A program made the translations under genes and the position numbers. This document shows positions 1-11,504 of a stretch of DNA of 64,000 nt, in pieces; within the stretch, counting starts at the first letter, position 1; each line of letters begins with the position of its first letter. The notes under the pieces were generated by a model. It ran no database searches. It saw only the letters and a program-made list of their open reading frames with translations, and had not been told where the DNA came from. This stretch comes from Bugula neritina (lineage: Eukaryota; Bryozoa; Gymnolaemata; Cheilostomatida; Bugulidae), in assembly GCA_964035545.1 (NCBI GenBank), contig OZ037768.1:12606175-12670174 (forward strand), read 5' to 3'.

Positions 1-217
1 ATGTAAATGTGTTTCCAGCTGTCAATGTGCAGCACATGCTACCCAAGAATCACTATGCAAAAGTGTGAGTTCGTTTTAGATTACACATTTAGTTTTACCT
101 GACTGCTAATTATATTTTTAAACAATAAAGAAAATCACAATTTTCGAAAAATAAATTGCTTACAAATAAATGGTAGAATTAAATTTAAAGCTTAGTTGGT
201 TAGTGGTAATTATAATA

Positions 218-480
218 TTAATACTAATAGCAATACCATTACTATTATTACTAGTAGTATTACTAATAGTAATACTAATGTTAGTAGTAGTAGCAGCAAC
301 ATTAACAGTAACAGTAAGTGTAACACTAACACTAACAGTGGCACTAGTATACTAACAGTACTACTAGCACTACTACTTGTAGTAGTACTAGTAGTATTAC
401 TATTATATTAGTATTACTATTAGTATTAGCAGTAACAGGAGTAGTAGTAGTAGTAGTAGCAGTAGTACTACCGTATCAGT
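218..480. repeat. AGT/ACT trinucleotide array, copy 1
   Basis: Imperfect AGT and ACT (TAG/CTA) triplets mixed in both orientations, so the array can pair with itself. Short ORFs here are low-complexity artefacts. Shorter than the matching arrays in copies 2 and 3. Confidence 0.85.
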
Positions 481-659
481 ACTAGAGACTGAGGGTCAGA
501 CTGAGAGTAGACTGTAGTCGTAGAGTTAGAGTGTAACTGTAGAGTTGGACTTGGAGTACTCTTAGATGACGACATAGTTTTAGTCTAGTAGAAAACTAAT
601 TACTAAGCAGTAACTTACCAGCTATACATACTTATAGAGATAGCAATTACATTTACTGT

Positions 660-1340
660 ATCGATATAACTACGCAAGGGTTGCAGAATTGCTTACAGTC
701 ACTATATTTATTTAATAATCAGTTTGACTTGAAAGCAAAAATTAACGTTTATGTTTGCACGTGCTGGAAAGCTCTTTGTGTTTGTTGAGGGAGGATAACT
801 CCGGTTGCTTCGAAATTACATGAATTATTTTTCATAGCTACATAAGTTACAACTATTGGATAAATTTGAGTACGATTAACAAATTTTTAAAATATTCTAT
901 TTTAGGCTGAATTTTGTGTTGTTTTCTTTTAGATTCCAGATATGTTTGCTGAGTTATGTTGGCTTTGTCTGTATGTGAATGCTTATACAAAGACTTAATA
1001 TACCAAGCAACTGTGACAAGACATGACAATGACTCCAGCCAATCATCGCTATGAGAAATATGTAATTTTGAAACAATTGGAGTTATCCTCCCTTAGCAAG
1101 CGCAAAAAAGCTTTCCAGCATGTGCAAAGATAATTTTTGCTTGCGCATTTAACAGACGCTAGCTAAGATATCCAAGCGTAGAAATACATAAACAATGTAA
1201 ATTTCTAAACAAAATCACTCAACCATACACCACAACGACCTGATAAGCATAGCTTGCATTACGTGAAACAAATTTATAGTGGATAAAATGAATATATTAT
1301 AAGTTTATCATATATAGTATCAGTACAAAAAAAATATGTA
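660..1340. repeat. Fold-back (MITE-like) repeat, copy 1
   Basis: The left arm (about 720-800, with GGAAAGCTCTTTGTG followed by a GGGAGGATAACTCC block) returns in reverse complement at about 1,075-1,135, giving a long imperfect inverted repeat. Related copies lie at about 20,575-21,230, 43,760-44,400, 4,869-5,270 (opposite orientation) and 55,686-56,015. No coding capacity is seen. Confidence 0.65.
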
Positions 1341-3060
1341 TATTTGCACTTGCATTAACTTTGCTTTATATTTCACTCAACCTTTTGCTTACCAAATTTA
1401 TATTATAAGTTTTTACCATGTATTAATCTAATTCAACTGAGATATTATGTCTCTTAGAAATACTATATTAGTAGAATGTACTCGATTATCAGATAATACC
1501 ACCTCAGGCTATCTATAGTCACTAAACACCTCTGCCAACAAATCCACTATAATGCAACTCCTTGTATCACTGTTAGGTCATTAAACAACCAGTCATTAAG
1601 TTTTAGGCAAATTTTCTACTCCTGTATTTTCATATATACAGGCTTTATAGGAAAAAAGCCATTATTTTAGGCACATATTGTCACTCACTTTTTCTCTTCT
1701 CACATGTTTAATACTCAATAAAGCATATTACAATAATACTAAATTTACTAATATAACACCAGATTCTTTACATTCAAAGAAAACAAATCAACACCTATTG
1801 TGTGAGATTGTTATGCTGGTACAGGGGGTGGTAGCAGTGATCCCTTTTTTTGTTCAACTTCTGTTTTTTGGCAGAATGAACATGATTTACATTCCTCCTC
1901 TAGAAGGTTTCAATAGAGACTGTTAAGTACAACGAACATATCTTTCTAATGCAGCTGGCAGCTACAATCAGTTGTGCATAACTTTAGTAGACATTTTCCA
2001 GCTACATTTAATTGAGATTATTGTTATTAATAAATGTTACTCTGGTTATGTTTAAAATCCAATGTAATTATAACAGGTGCTTAAGCACACTGTATGCTAA
2101 TATTATAATTACATTGCTATGAATATATCGCAATTAAATAGATTGTCATTACATATTAAACACAACAACTTTATAATTGTATTCCTTGGAGCAATAACTC
2201 CTAAAAATACTTCACAATTACCTATGTATATAAATACTGAGTGGTGCCATCACACTTAGAGAATCATAACTAATTTATCAAATCAAGATTTGCCAAGCAG
2301 ATATCTTTTGATAATTATAATAACTCTGCTACACAAACTGAAAAATTTATTTTCATCAGTTTAGAAAGCACAAACTATTTATTTTCAATTATTGGTTTTG
2401 TTGTAAAATTAGACTGACATTTTCAATTTCAGACATTTTTGTCACTATAATAGCTGTTTTAGAATTTTCTATAATCATACTTATCCATAACTGGTGTTTG
2501 GTATTGAATATAATTAGCGTGCTTCACTGCATGTACTCATTAACAATACATGCAAAAGTCAATTATGTAGAAATGTCAATGAGCAGGAAAGGTTGATTTG
2601 GTGTACATTTACTTATTGAACAAAAAACAGTTCATCCATAAATATTGTAAAGCGGAAAAGAAACGCTATGCTGCTGTATAAATCAATAGATAACCAGATG
2701 TATACAACTTTACAGCAAGTGATTTCAATAGACAATTAACATCATCTTAGAATAGCTAAGGTTAGCTATTGTATCTTAAAAACAGGAATAAAATTATCGT
2801 TGTTTGCTAAAATGCTGCTGAGTAAATTGCTTTACAACATTAAATTGCAAATATTTCTACAAAGTCAAATGTGTTTCCCATATCAAAGCAAACCCAAAAG
2901 TAAATGAAGTTGAACTTGGACAATGCAAACGTAAAGACATGCAAATTTTGTCAATTTATCAAAAGTTCTAAGTCAGATTAATGGTTCTAGCAATCAGCCT
3001 AATGAAAAATAATGTTGTGTTTTCAATGTAATATAAGTTGAAGAGTATATTATATTCATT
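1341..3060. other. Unit spacer without a supported gene
   Basis: AT-rich spacer shared with 21,240-22,955 and in part with 57,278-58,735. It contains an 82-codon ORF (1,678-1,926) that is identical in length at 57,346-57,594 but cut short by a frameshift in copy 2 (21,575-21,775). I see no splice or domain support and do not call it a gene. Confidence 0.6.
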
Positions 3061-3063
3061 TAG

Positions 3064-3840
3064 GCTTGAAGTACAAGAGTGTTTTCACACTGAAAAAGAA
3101 AAAGACCATTCCGGCTGTTTACAGCACAACTGATTGTCAGAAGAATGTCAACTTTGACAATTTATATAGAAACAAAAATCCTGGAATTACTAAGTATAAG
3201 TTTAGTATTTGACTTCTCAGGCCCTCCATTAGAATGGAGTAACACCAGTGCATCTAAGTATGGAAAAAGATCACATCTCTGTAGAAGAGATCCTGCTAAA
3301 GTATGGTGCTAATCTTTTCTCAACTTCCAGAGCCGGTTGTTCTTCAGCTGACAGACATAGTGGTCTGGTAAATAATTATTGTAAAATCTTTGTCAAAAAT
3401 TGAAGCAGAAGTTTGGTTAATATACCACTGCTATAGTACATTTCAGGATGGAATAACCCCAATGCACCTGTGCATGCAGAAAAACCATGCTCTCATAACA
3501 GAGATCCTGTTGAAGTATGGTGCTAGTCTATCCTCAACTGCCAGAACCGACTTTTCTTCAGCTGACAGACATAGTGGTCAACTTAATATAGTCAACTTTC
3601 TTTAAAAACATGAAGCAGAAGGAGATTTAGCCCTTACATTATCTGTTATAAAGTCATCATGGTACATTTTAGGATGGATTAACCCCAATGCACCTGTGCA
3701 TGCAGAAAAACCATGTTCTCATAGCAGAGATCCTGTTGAAGTATGGAGCTAGTCTTTCCTCAACTGCCAGAATGGGTTGTTCTTCAGCTGACAGACATAG
3801 TGGTCAACTTAATATGATCAACTGTTATCTAAGTATGGAT
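3064..3840 (+). pseudogene. Rearranged ankyrin-gene pseudo-exons, copy 1
   Basis: Plus-strand fragments homologous to exons of the minus-strand gene. A 130-base exon (3,064-3,193) has AG before it, GT after it, and the same length as the basic linker exon at 13,107-13,236. Three ankyrin exons of type D follow: 3,233-3,367, one from 3,447 and one from 3,673. Each starts with a TPxHL ankyrin helix and ends in an SSADRHSG block. Exon order is not that of the intact gene, where D precedes the linker. The second and third ankyrin pieces run past the expected donor into stops. It could be a transcribed remnant, but no full reading frame can be built. Confidence 0.65.
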
Positions 3841-4458
3841 ATAGTACTATCACTTACTATATAAAGACCAGTTTCTCTTTAGTATTAATCCAAAACATTC
3901 CATCCAGCTGGCTGGCGATGGTCAAGCCGGTAGTTTGTATGAGACTGAGATTCGTAACACTCAGCTCTCTAATGACTATATTCTTCCAGAAAAGATTTGC
4001 TACCCCCAAACATCTCTCGTTACATGTAAATCTACTTTGTTGAACTTATATTCACATTCACATTGAGGTTGGAAAATGTTACTTGCATTTGTTGTTCTGT
4101 TTTCTTCAGTGAATGTTCCAAATTTCCAAATAACTAAAACTCGTTCTGGAATTACTTTTAATTTATTGAGTATTTATTTCATGCAAACTTTACCCTAACT
4201 GATGATTGAAGTCCAAAAGTCTCTGAATAATCCTAATATAACTCTTGCAGTATAACTATATTAACACTCAACATAACTTCATGACAATAATGCTTTCTGT
4301 AAAAATGTACACAAATAAAGATGATGTCATACAACAATGGTATTCTAGATCCAATTTAGTAATTGTTTAAATCCACTATCACTCTAGCTTCAATATAATA
4401 TAATAGGACTCAGTGGCAAACATTTTTGTTTTGTAAAAATTGATGCAAATTTGCTGCT
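3841..4458. other. Unit spacer, nothing recognised
   Basis: AT-rich sequence shared with 28,785-29,403. No ORF of note and no RNA gene or TIR seen. Confidence 0.5.
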
Positions 4459-4841
<383 letters not shown>

Positions 4842-4868
4842 ATATATATATATATATATATATATATA

Positions 4869-5270
4869 AAGAAATTTAGATCTTTATTTATTGACTACAA
4901 TATTATTGTTTCACGTAGTGCGAGCTACGATCATCAGGTCGTTGTGTGTACGCTTGAGTGATTTTGTTTTGAAATTAGTATTGTTAGTGTATTACTAGGC
5001 TGGAATGTTTTAACTAGCGTCTGTTAAGTACGCAAGTAAAAATTTGCGTTTATGTCTACACGTGGTGGAAAGCTCTTTTCGTTTGTTGAGGGAAGATAAT
5101 TCCGGTTGTTTTAAAGTCCTATACTTTTCATAGTTGCATAAGTTACATTTGTTGGTTAGGTTTGAGTATGATTTGCAAATTTTTAAAATATTCCATTTTA
5201 AGCTGAATTTCGTGTTGTTGTCTTTTAAATTCCAGATGTGTCTGCTGAGTTGCGTGCTATTATTTGTATA
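4869..5270 (-). repeat. Fold-back repeat, inverted copy
   Basis: Reverse-complement relative of the repeats at 660-1,340, 20,575 and 43,760. It includes the GGAAAGCTC...GTTGAGGGA block and the outer part with a TCATCAG box and a TTTC box. On the minus strand the outer end (about 4,937 down to 4,893) reads as a hammerhead-like core; see findings. Confidence 0.6.
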
Positions 5271-6561
5271 TATAGTGAAACGAGCATAAGAAGTTGTAAT
5301 AAACAGTGCAGAATGTCACTGGGGTAGGTTGGTGCAATGCTTAGTCTCCAGGCTTGTTGTGCTGTGCCCCCCCCCCCCCTGTTCCTATGCTTACTTGGAG
5401 CCACACTTATGTGTCAGTGTCAAGCAACTGCATGTATTATGGTCAAACTGTATTATGGCATTCATTTGTGCCCCATGTGGTACTTTCCCTCGTGGGCGCC
5501 GGAAGGTGTTGGTTATATACAAGAGCTCAACTCTGATTGGTCGACCTATATTCTATTTGTTATTGACAATAATAATTGGCAGGTTGTGGCATGTAGCAAC
5601 TACATGACTATGAGTGGAGAAGGCATGACTTGGAGTTGTCTTTCCTGGGCATAAACTATCACGTCATGTTTAGCAGGGGACACAGGTTGTTATACTTCCG
5701 CTGGCCATAACGTTATTCACCAACATAATATTATGATATGGGGAGAAAGGATTGAATTTTGGATTTTGTGCTCTCATTCGTCTGATTTCCAAGTCACTAG
5801 TTCAATAATCTCTAGTCTTAATGCTGCATCTGTTGTCTATTACAGGTATCAGTTTGTTGTTTCTATCTCTCTCACTACTTTCATAATGAAATTTTCATGA
5901 CGAAAAAAACCGGCCCATTGTGCCCCAGTACCAGGGTACAATTGACCACTGGGTGGGACACAACAAATATATTGAAACTTTGCAAATTTTGTTCCATCTG
6001 ATTTATATTTATTTAATATTACAATTAAATAAAAATATTCTTTCAGATCTACAGCAAAATTCATGTTCTAGCTGTACCTACAGTTTGTGCCACCACTGAT
6101 AGCAGAGGAAGGCTAAATCAAACGCACATCACTCGGTTCTACGGTACGCCATTATCATTACTGTTTATAAACTGAAAATGTTTTTTTCATTTTCACTTCA
6201 GAGGAAATTTCATCAGAGAAAAACTTTAGTAACATATGTTATAATTTTGCCAATTATAATATTTGGGGTGGATCCTGTGTGCAACTGTGTTCTCTTTAGA
6301 TGTAGGTCCCAATAACTTCACAGAAGATACGTGATAAAAGACCATATTTAACTATATACATACAAAAAACATAAAAAATACATTTAACATCCACAATACT
6401 CTCGCAAGTCTACTTAACCTACTATCTCTATTCGTGTACTACTCTGAACTATCTAGCTATATAAAACTGTCCGGAAGCGTTCTTCTTCGCAGGGAGTAGT
6501 CACGTGCTTCAACACGATTGGTTATGGTTATGGTATAATTAGTACGCTTCACATATTACAC
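5271..6561. other. Copy-1-specific sequence without a supported gene
   Basis: Absent from copy 2. It has a C-run at about 5,369-5,382 and segments such as the GCCCATTGTGCCCC-like block near 5,915, related to the G-rich-TIR element at 56,028-56,855. Overlapping short ORFs (5,329-5,654; 5,849-6,064 minus) are judged chance frames in repeat DNA. Confidence 0.45.
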
Positions 6562-7330
6562 TACAATATTCCAATGGACTTTTTTCTATGAACTGTAGCT
6601 AAGGGGCATGGCTTCGGTTTAAGTGACTGGAGTACGGAAGGGAGAGGGCGGAGCAAATGAGCAATCCACAATTTATTTTAGTGAAATACATGTATATTCC
6701 TTCAATGATATAATATATAGTGAATATCATGACTATCTACTAGTAGCAACAGCAGAGTGTTTTGTATTAGGCATAAAATGGCAAAGCTCTAACCTCACCA
6801 GATGTATATATTACAGGAGCTTCACCTTGTAGTTTTGCAGTCTTACCATAATGTCTTTGATATTTTACAAAACGGTTTAAAATGGCTATATCTATAGACT
6901 TTAGTAACATTTCAACGAACTTTTTGGGCAAACAAACTAATAACAGTGATCAGGGTGCAATTGTGCCTCATGTGGCCAAATGGAAAATAAATGTGCCTCA
7001 AAGAAAATTTATTTTAAAGTTTGCTGTTATACTTGTTAAGCGATGTAGAGACAAGATATGGCAACAATATCAGTAAAATCTAGGCTTGTTGCCTTTGAGT
7101 GTAAACAGTTATAAAGCTTTAACTACATCTAAAAAAAATTTGCAAAAAGTAGGTAAAAACAGTTTTTCACTCACCTTTTCAACAGGTATGTTCCGCAAGT
7201 GTTGAAAATACAATGGCTGAATAATTATGTCAATACCTTTTTATGAAAAAAATCACAACTCGAAGTCAATGAGTTCTCTCACAATTTGGACGGCTTTTGT
7301 ACCCCTATGACCGTTGTGGCTGGTTGGCAA
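6562..7330 (+). mobile_element. Truncated copy of the G-rich-TIR element, copy 1
   Basis: Reverse-complement match to the complete 828-base element at 56,028-56,855, including a small frame at 6,882-7,076 shared by all three copies. The outer G-run is missing: the match ends in a CCTATGACCGTTGTG block near 7,315. A second truncated copy is at 29,830-30,575. Probably a non-autonomous Tc1/mariner-type repeat. Confidence 0.6.
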
Positions 7331-7670
7331 GTTTTTATAATATTCGTTTTCATCCCTCACTAACTTGTGGTAAAATGTATAATCAGTGTGGTTGACTATG
7401 CTTATCAACATTACATGAACCAGGGATTTATGTGGAATACTTAATCAACAACAAAGTATGTTTTGGTGTACACTTTATACACAGAGAGAAATATTAGTGT
7501 TAGAGTGAACATTAGCTGACAACTAAAACCTCTCGTTTTTTGGATCCCTAAATTGACCAGCAGTGAATAGAAATTAGTGTCAGGTACTGTTTACAGTGAA
7601 TAGTATGTTAGATCAATGTTGATATAAAGAGTTGTGAAGTTGATTCCTTGTATTTATCACAATGAGCCAA

Positions 7671-7805
7671 ATTATGTTCAATGGTGATCTTATATATGTT
7701 CAATGGTGATCTTATTTCTGTTCAATGATGATCTTAGATATGCTCAATGCTGAACTAAGTTATATTCAAAGCTGAACTTATAAATGTTCCATGCTGCTCT
7801 AATTT
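7671..7805. repeat. Minisatellite, about 23-base unit
   Basis: About six imperfect copies of a unit like TGTTCAATGGTGATCTTA, decaying towards the right (TGCTCAATGCTGAACTAA, TATTCAAAGCTGAACTTA). It lies inside the TIR transposon. Units are adjacent and without spacers, so it is not a CRISPR array. Confidence 0.75.
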
Positions 7806-8079
7806 TTGTTGGAAATAAGCTTCTGCAAAAATTATTACTGATCACTCTGAACTAACTTGTCATAACTTCTAACCGGTATGAGAGTATAGTAATGGGAATT
7901 TTATTGTATATGATAGTTGAATATAAGAAATGCAACAAAAAATAACTTCTAAAGATTAAAATAAGAAAAAAAACATGAAAATAAACATTTGCAGAATTTT
8001 TCAGTTAACTTTTCTCAATATTAGCAGAACCTGCTAAGACCATAGTGTGTGTCATTACATTCTTGCTCTGTAGTGTAGC

Positions 8080-8280
8080 GATAACCAAGCAGTTGCAGTG
8101 TGTAATGGTTAGCACTCCGAGTGGTCAGGGAAGCTTGAAGGAGTAGTATAAAAAAGGCAGCTGAGTTCTTGAAAAGTGGGTAAGGTGTAGTGTCGAGAGC
8201 ACCCAGTGACGCTTGTAATGTAGTGGTGAGTGCGCCTGCTTGCAGGCTGAAGGCCTCAGCATGATTCAAAGTTTTGTAAC
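8080..8280 (+). repeat. tRNA-like (SINE-type) remnant
   Basis: The stretch GTGTAATGGTTAGCACTC at 8,100-8,117 looks like the A-box/D-arm of a tRNA (Gln-like). A second block near 8,217-8,272 has a TAGTGGTGAGTGC A-box-like and a GATTCAAAG B-box-like piece. No full cloverleaf folds from what I can see. Likely a decayed tRNA-derived SINE inside the transposon. Confidence 0.35.
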
Positions 8281-9291
8281 GGTCAAACTTTTTGTGCATG
8301 TGCTCCTATTCAGCCTCTTTGAGTGCATGTTCTTAAAAAATGTTATGGGATCTACAACAAAAGATAAAAGTTGGGTAACATTTAAACTGTATTAGTATGA
8401 ACAGTAAACATTTGGTTAAGATATACAATCACAAGCAGCGTAAATAAATTAAGTTCAACTTTGAAGAAGCTGAAGTCTAAGGCCAAAACTAATAGTATCA
8501 ATGATGTTAGCTATGAATCTTTCAGCATATTTTCAGCACCATCGTACCGATCGTTTGATTCTGAATAACCATACAGGCTTTGGCAAACTTATGATCATTA
8601 TGTTGCATAGTGTTTGGGTTAGTTTGAGCTTATCAAAACTTAGTAACAATTTTGGCCATCATTTTATTTTACTTCTTTCTTAATTACAAATGCAAGAGCT
8701 GTTGGGCATAATTAGTTTAGTTAATAGAAGCTTCTCTGCATTAAAATTATCTCAAAATGTCAGTGAACCACAATTTAAGCTGGAGTCAGCATTTTATATG
8801 GACCCCTCATATCGAGATAACATATATTGATAAGTTTCAGTATGTCTATAAATTGAAAAACAAATAAAGTACTACCAAGAAAAACATTGCTACTTAAACA
8901 TGTTTTTATATTTAATTGTGCTGTGCAAAGGTAAATAAAAGAATAAACTGGTAGCACGGAAGTTAATAAAAAATTTTGCCAACTCACCACTAATATTGGC
9001 ATTTTGGTACTTAGCTATAAAACAAGAAGCTAGCTTGGCAGCTGCTTAAGGCTAATAACTACTTGTAGGCTGCTAAACTGCATTATTAACAATACTTCTA
9101 CAATGGGGGGGGGGGAATTCAAATTAATGAATTTAGCACAAATTGCTAGAAGGTGAAGTGGAAATAAAACGCTAAATTTTTTGAAAATATTTTGTTACAG
9201 GAAAACTTGTATCAAATTGATATAGGAATAGAGTAGTTTGGGAAATATCAGTTAATGTGGTCTCTTAAAAGTTATAGTTGCACAAATTCAA

Positions 9292-9689
9292 TTATCTGTC
9301 TACAGCAATAGTCATACTGTCATTGTGATTGCGATATAAAATCAAAATGACAACGTTAAGCAAATGATTGAGCTTACTTTTTGCTGCAATGACAACTTCA
9401 GTTCCTAACTCTGAAAGAAAGTGATCATCTTCTATCTCTGAGAGGTAGCTGCAATCTTTACCCATGTGATGAAATGATTCAATGTTTTCCATGTTGTGAG
9501 GTTGTTTGGGAGCACAAATTCACTGAATCTCAAAGCACAACCTCTTAGTCTGAGCCTCTGGTGTTCACTATGCCGGCAGAATATTTCTTCTGTCAATAGC
9601 AGTGAATAAAATCTATGTGCTGTTATGTAATAACCTTTGTTTTGCTCTTTCGATGCTTGGTAAGCCAGTTTCTTGCCTTTGAATTCCAA
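9292..9689 (-). pseudogene. Broken frames in the 3.5-kb transposon
   Basis: Two overlapping minus-strand frames (9,432-9,689 and 9,292-9,492) appear to be one older coding stretch split by a frameshift; stops also interrupt the upstream part. I recognise no domain. Position suggests a remnant of the element's own gene, but this is inference. Confidence 0.35.
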
Positions 9690-11174
9690 TTCAAATATTT
9701 CCTTACTATAGCTCTGTTATGCAACATCTTCTTCTGTTCCACCAGGTAGTTTACACAAGGCTTTTGAAGTGGTTCACCTGATCCACAATTGACTATTCAG
9801 TAGCTTGTTTCATTGTTAATTTTAAGCTTCTTGTTTGAAACACATTTGCTGATAACTGAGTACATTGGAGTTTAATGGTGCATCTCCCTGATTTCTCTTT
9901 TACACACATTTTAAATTAGTTGGCTTTCCTTTCCATGAATGAAATTGACTAGTGAAGCCTAAACTACCCATGCAAGAGATATGTGCAGTTGAAATTTTTT
10001 GTTGATAAATTCAACTTAAGTCTTTGATAAACGGAGTGGGGCAATGTTTAATAGTGGTCTGGTAACAAGCTATTTGAAAATGTCTTGAGTTCAAAAAAAT
10101 TTCGAAATCATAAACAGCTAGTAGGTTGAAGGAGTTTCATTCCACTTATATGCTCCCCAGTTAGGTTGTATTTTTTGTTTTGGTACTAAGTATTATATAC
10201 CTATATACCCTTATATAACTTTCATATCGATTGCTAAACATAAAATAACCATTAATATGATATATTTGCAATAATATTTAATTTTTTCCAAATTTGTGTT
10301 GAAAAAAAGCATTAAATGCATTAATAATAACATTTTTTCAAAAAACAAAAGATATAGAAAATGCAAAATTGATAGGTTTATGCAGAGCAAAGAAATTTAT
10401 TTCTGTGCCAATTATAAAAAGCAATTGACTCAAATTTATTTAAATGCACATATATTTCAATAGTATTCAAATAAGTTGCACGTAAAATGTATAAATAGCA
10501 TCTAACTGGGAAGCACCAATCGAAATGACCCAAATGTAGGGTTCAACTCTATCCTAGCTTCCTATAAAGGTTTGTGATCATCATTAGTGCACATGTGAAC
10601 GAAAAATGTTGTTAGGTGAACAACTGCCGATTGTTCCATAATTCTTATGTAAATAAAATTTTGCTTGAACATATGTAGTTGTAGCATTGATCTCACTTTC
10701 TGCTCCTATCAATTACTGTTTAGCTTCATTAAGACCTAGGGATGATAATTACGTAATACTTGTGAAAAGTAGGGTTGACTTAACAACTAAGTGGTTTCAG
10801 AGCTACTACAAAATATTTTTCAGCTTACACTAATCGGATTAATTTTCAATTTCATCAAAATAAGTGCAGGTCTAACAACTATTAGAGGTGTGGTGCAGGC
10901 TATACTGACAATAAAAGGCTCTTTGAACAACTTTAGTGCAAGCACTGCACTAATATTTCTCTCTGTGTATGTGTGTATTGAATGAGGAAAATAATTTTAC
11001 CCTCAGATATATTGCACAGACTATTACACACTATTGCTGCTCTATATTATACATGTGTGATTATGTGTGATTACGAAAGAAAATGTATATAATTACACAA
11101 AAGTGCTTTAAATAGACAAATATAGGTGAATATAGGTAAGATATTAGAGCAAGCAGTATACACTCAACAAGTAT

Positions 11175-11363
11175 TTAGAAGTAAACATTGGTAAAACACT
11201 TGAAATTAGTATCAAAACCAAAGATTTTAGTTTGTTTGATGCCAAATTCGTAGTCAAATATGTTTTGAAGTTCTCCTTTATGTTGGAGAATAAGAATCAA
11301 AATAACAGTTTGATGACTAGACAAGGTATCGAGGCCCAAAGCATTGAATAAAGCACACTTCAT
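11175..11363 (-). other. Conserved short ORF 3' of gene copy 1
   Basis: A 62-codon frame downstream of the gene's stop at 11,505, matched by a 66-codon frame at 30,942-31,142. It could be 3' UTR or an alternative last exon. No domain is recognised, and the reading frames differ at their ends. Confidence 0.3.
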
Positions 11364-11504
11364 TTTAAATCACAAGAGTAGTCTGAGAGCTAAGAACTTA
11401 TTATTTTCCAATGCAACATAATAAATATTTATATATAGCAGTTAATAATAATAATGTCTTTTATATAGTTTTCTATATAATCTTCACATAATACTTTTAA
11501 AACT

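Larger units (their letters stand above)
7480..10967. mobile_element. TIR DNA transposon, 3.5 kb, inserted in copy 1
   Basis: The ends are perfect 20-base inverted repeats, CACAGAGAGAAATATTAGTG at 7,480-7,499 and its complement at 10,948-10,967, flanked by TA at 7,478-7,479 and 10,968-10,969. Copy 2 keeps the empty site with a single TA at 30,746-30,747, which dates the insertion after the unit duplication or confines it to one copy. Inside are a minisatellite, tRNA-like pieces and broken minus-strand frames at 9,292-9,689. No intact transposase is recognisable, so it is non-autonomous or decayed. TA duplication fits the Tc1/mariner superfamily, but others also use TA. Confidence 0.85.

Noticed and set aside
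170-411. ORFs in the AGT/ACT array, also at 19,972-20,213 and 43,181-43,390
   Set aside because: Low-complexity triplet repeat; the frames change with array length between copies.
1678-1926. 82-codon ORF conserved at 57,346-57,594
   Set aside because: The same sequence is frameshifted in copy 2 and shows no splice sites or domain; conservation reflects recent duplication.
5329-5654. Three overlapping plus-strand ORFs near a C-run
   Set aside because: Three frames open at once over repeat DNA; composition-driven, absent from copy 2.
6623-7076. Small ORFs shared with 29,892-30,345 and 56,290-56,523
   Set aside because: They lie in a repeated non-autonomous element, and the product matches no domain I know.
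7671-7805. Possible CRISPR-like array
   Set aside because: Units are directly adjacent and degenerate with no spacers, in an animal genome.
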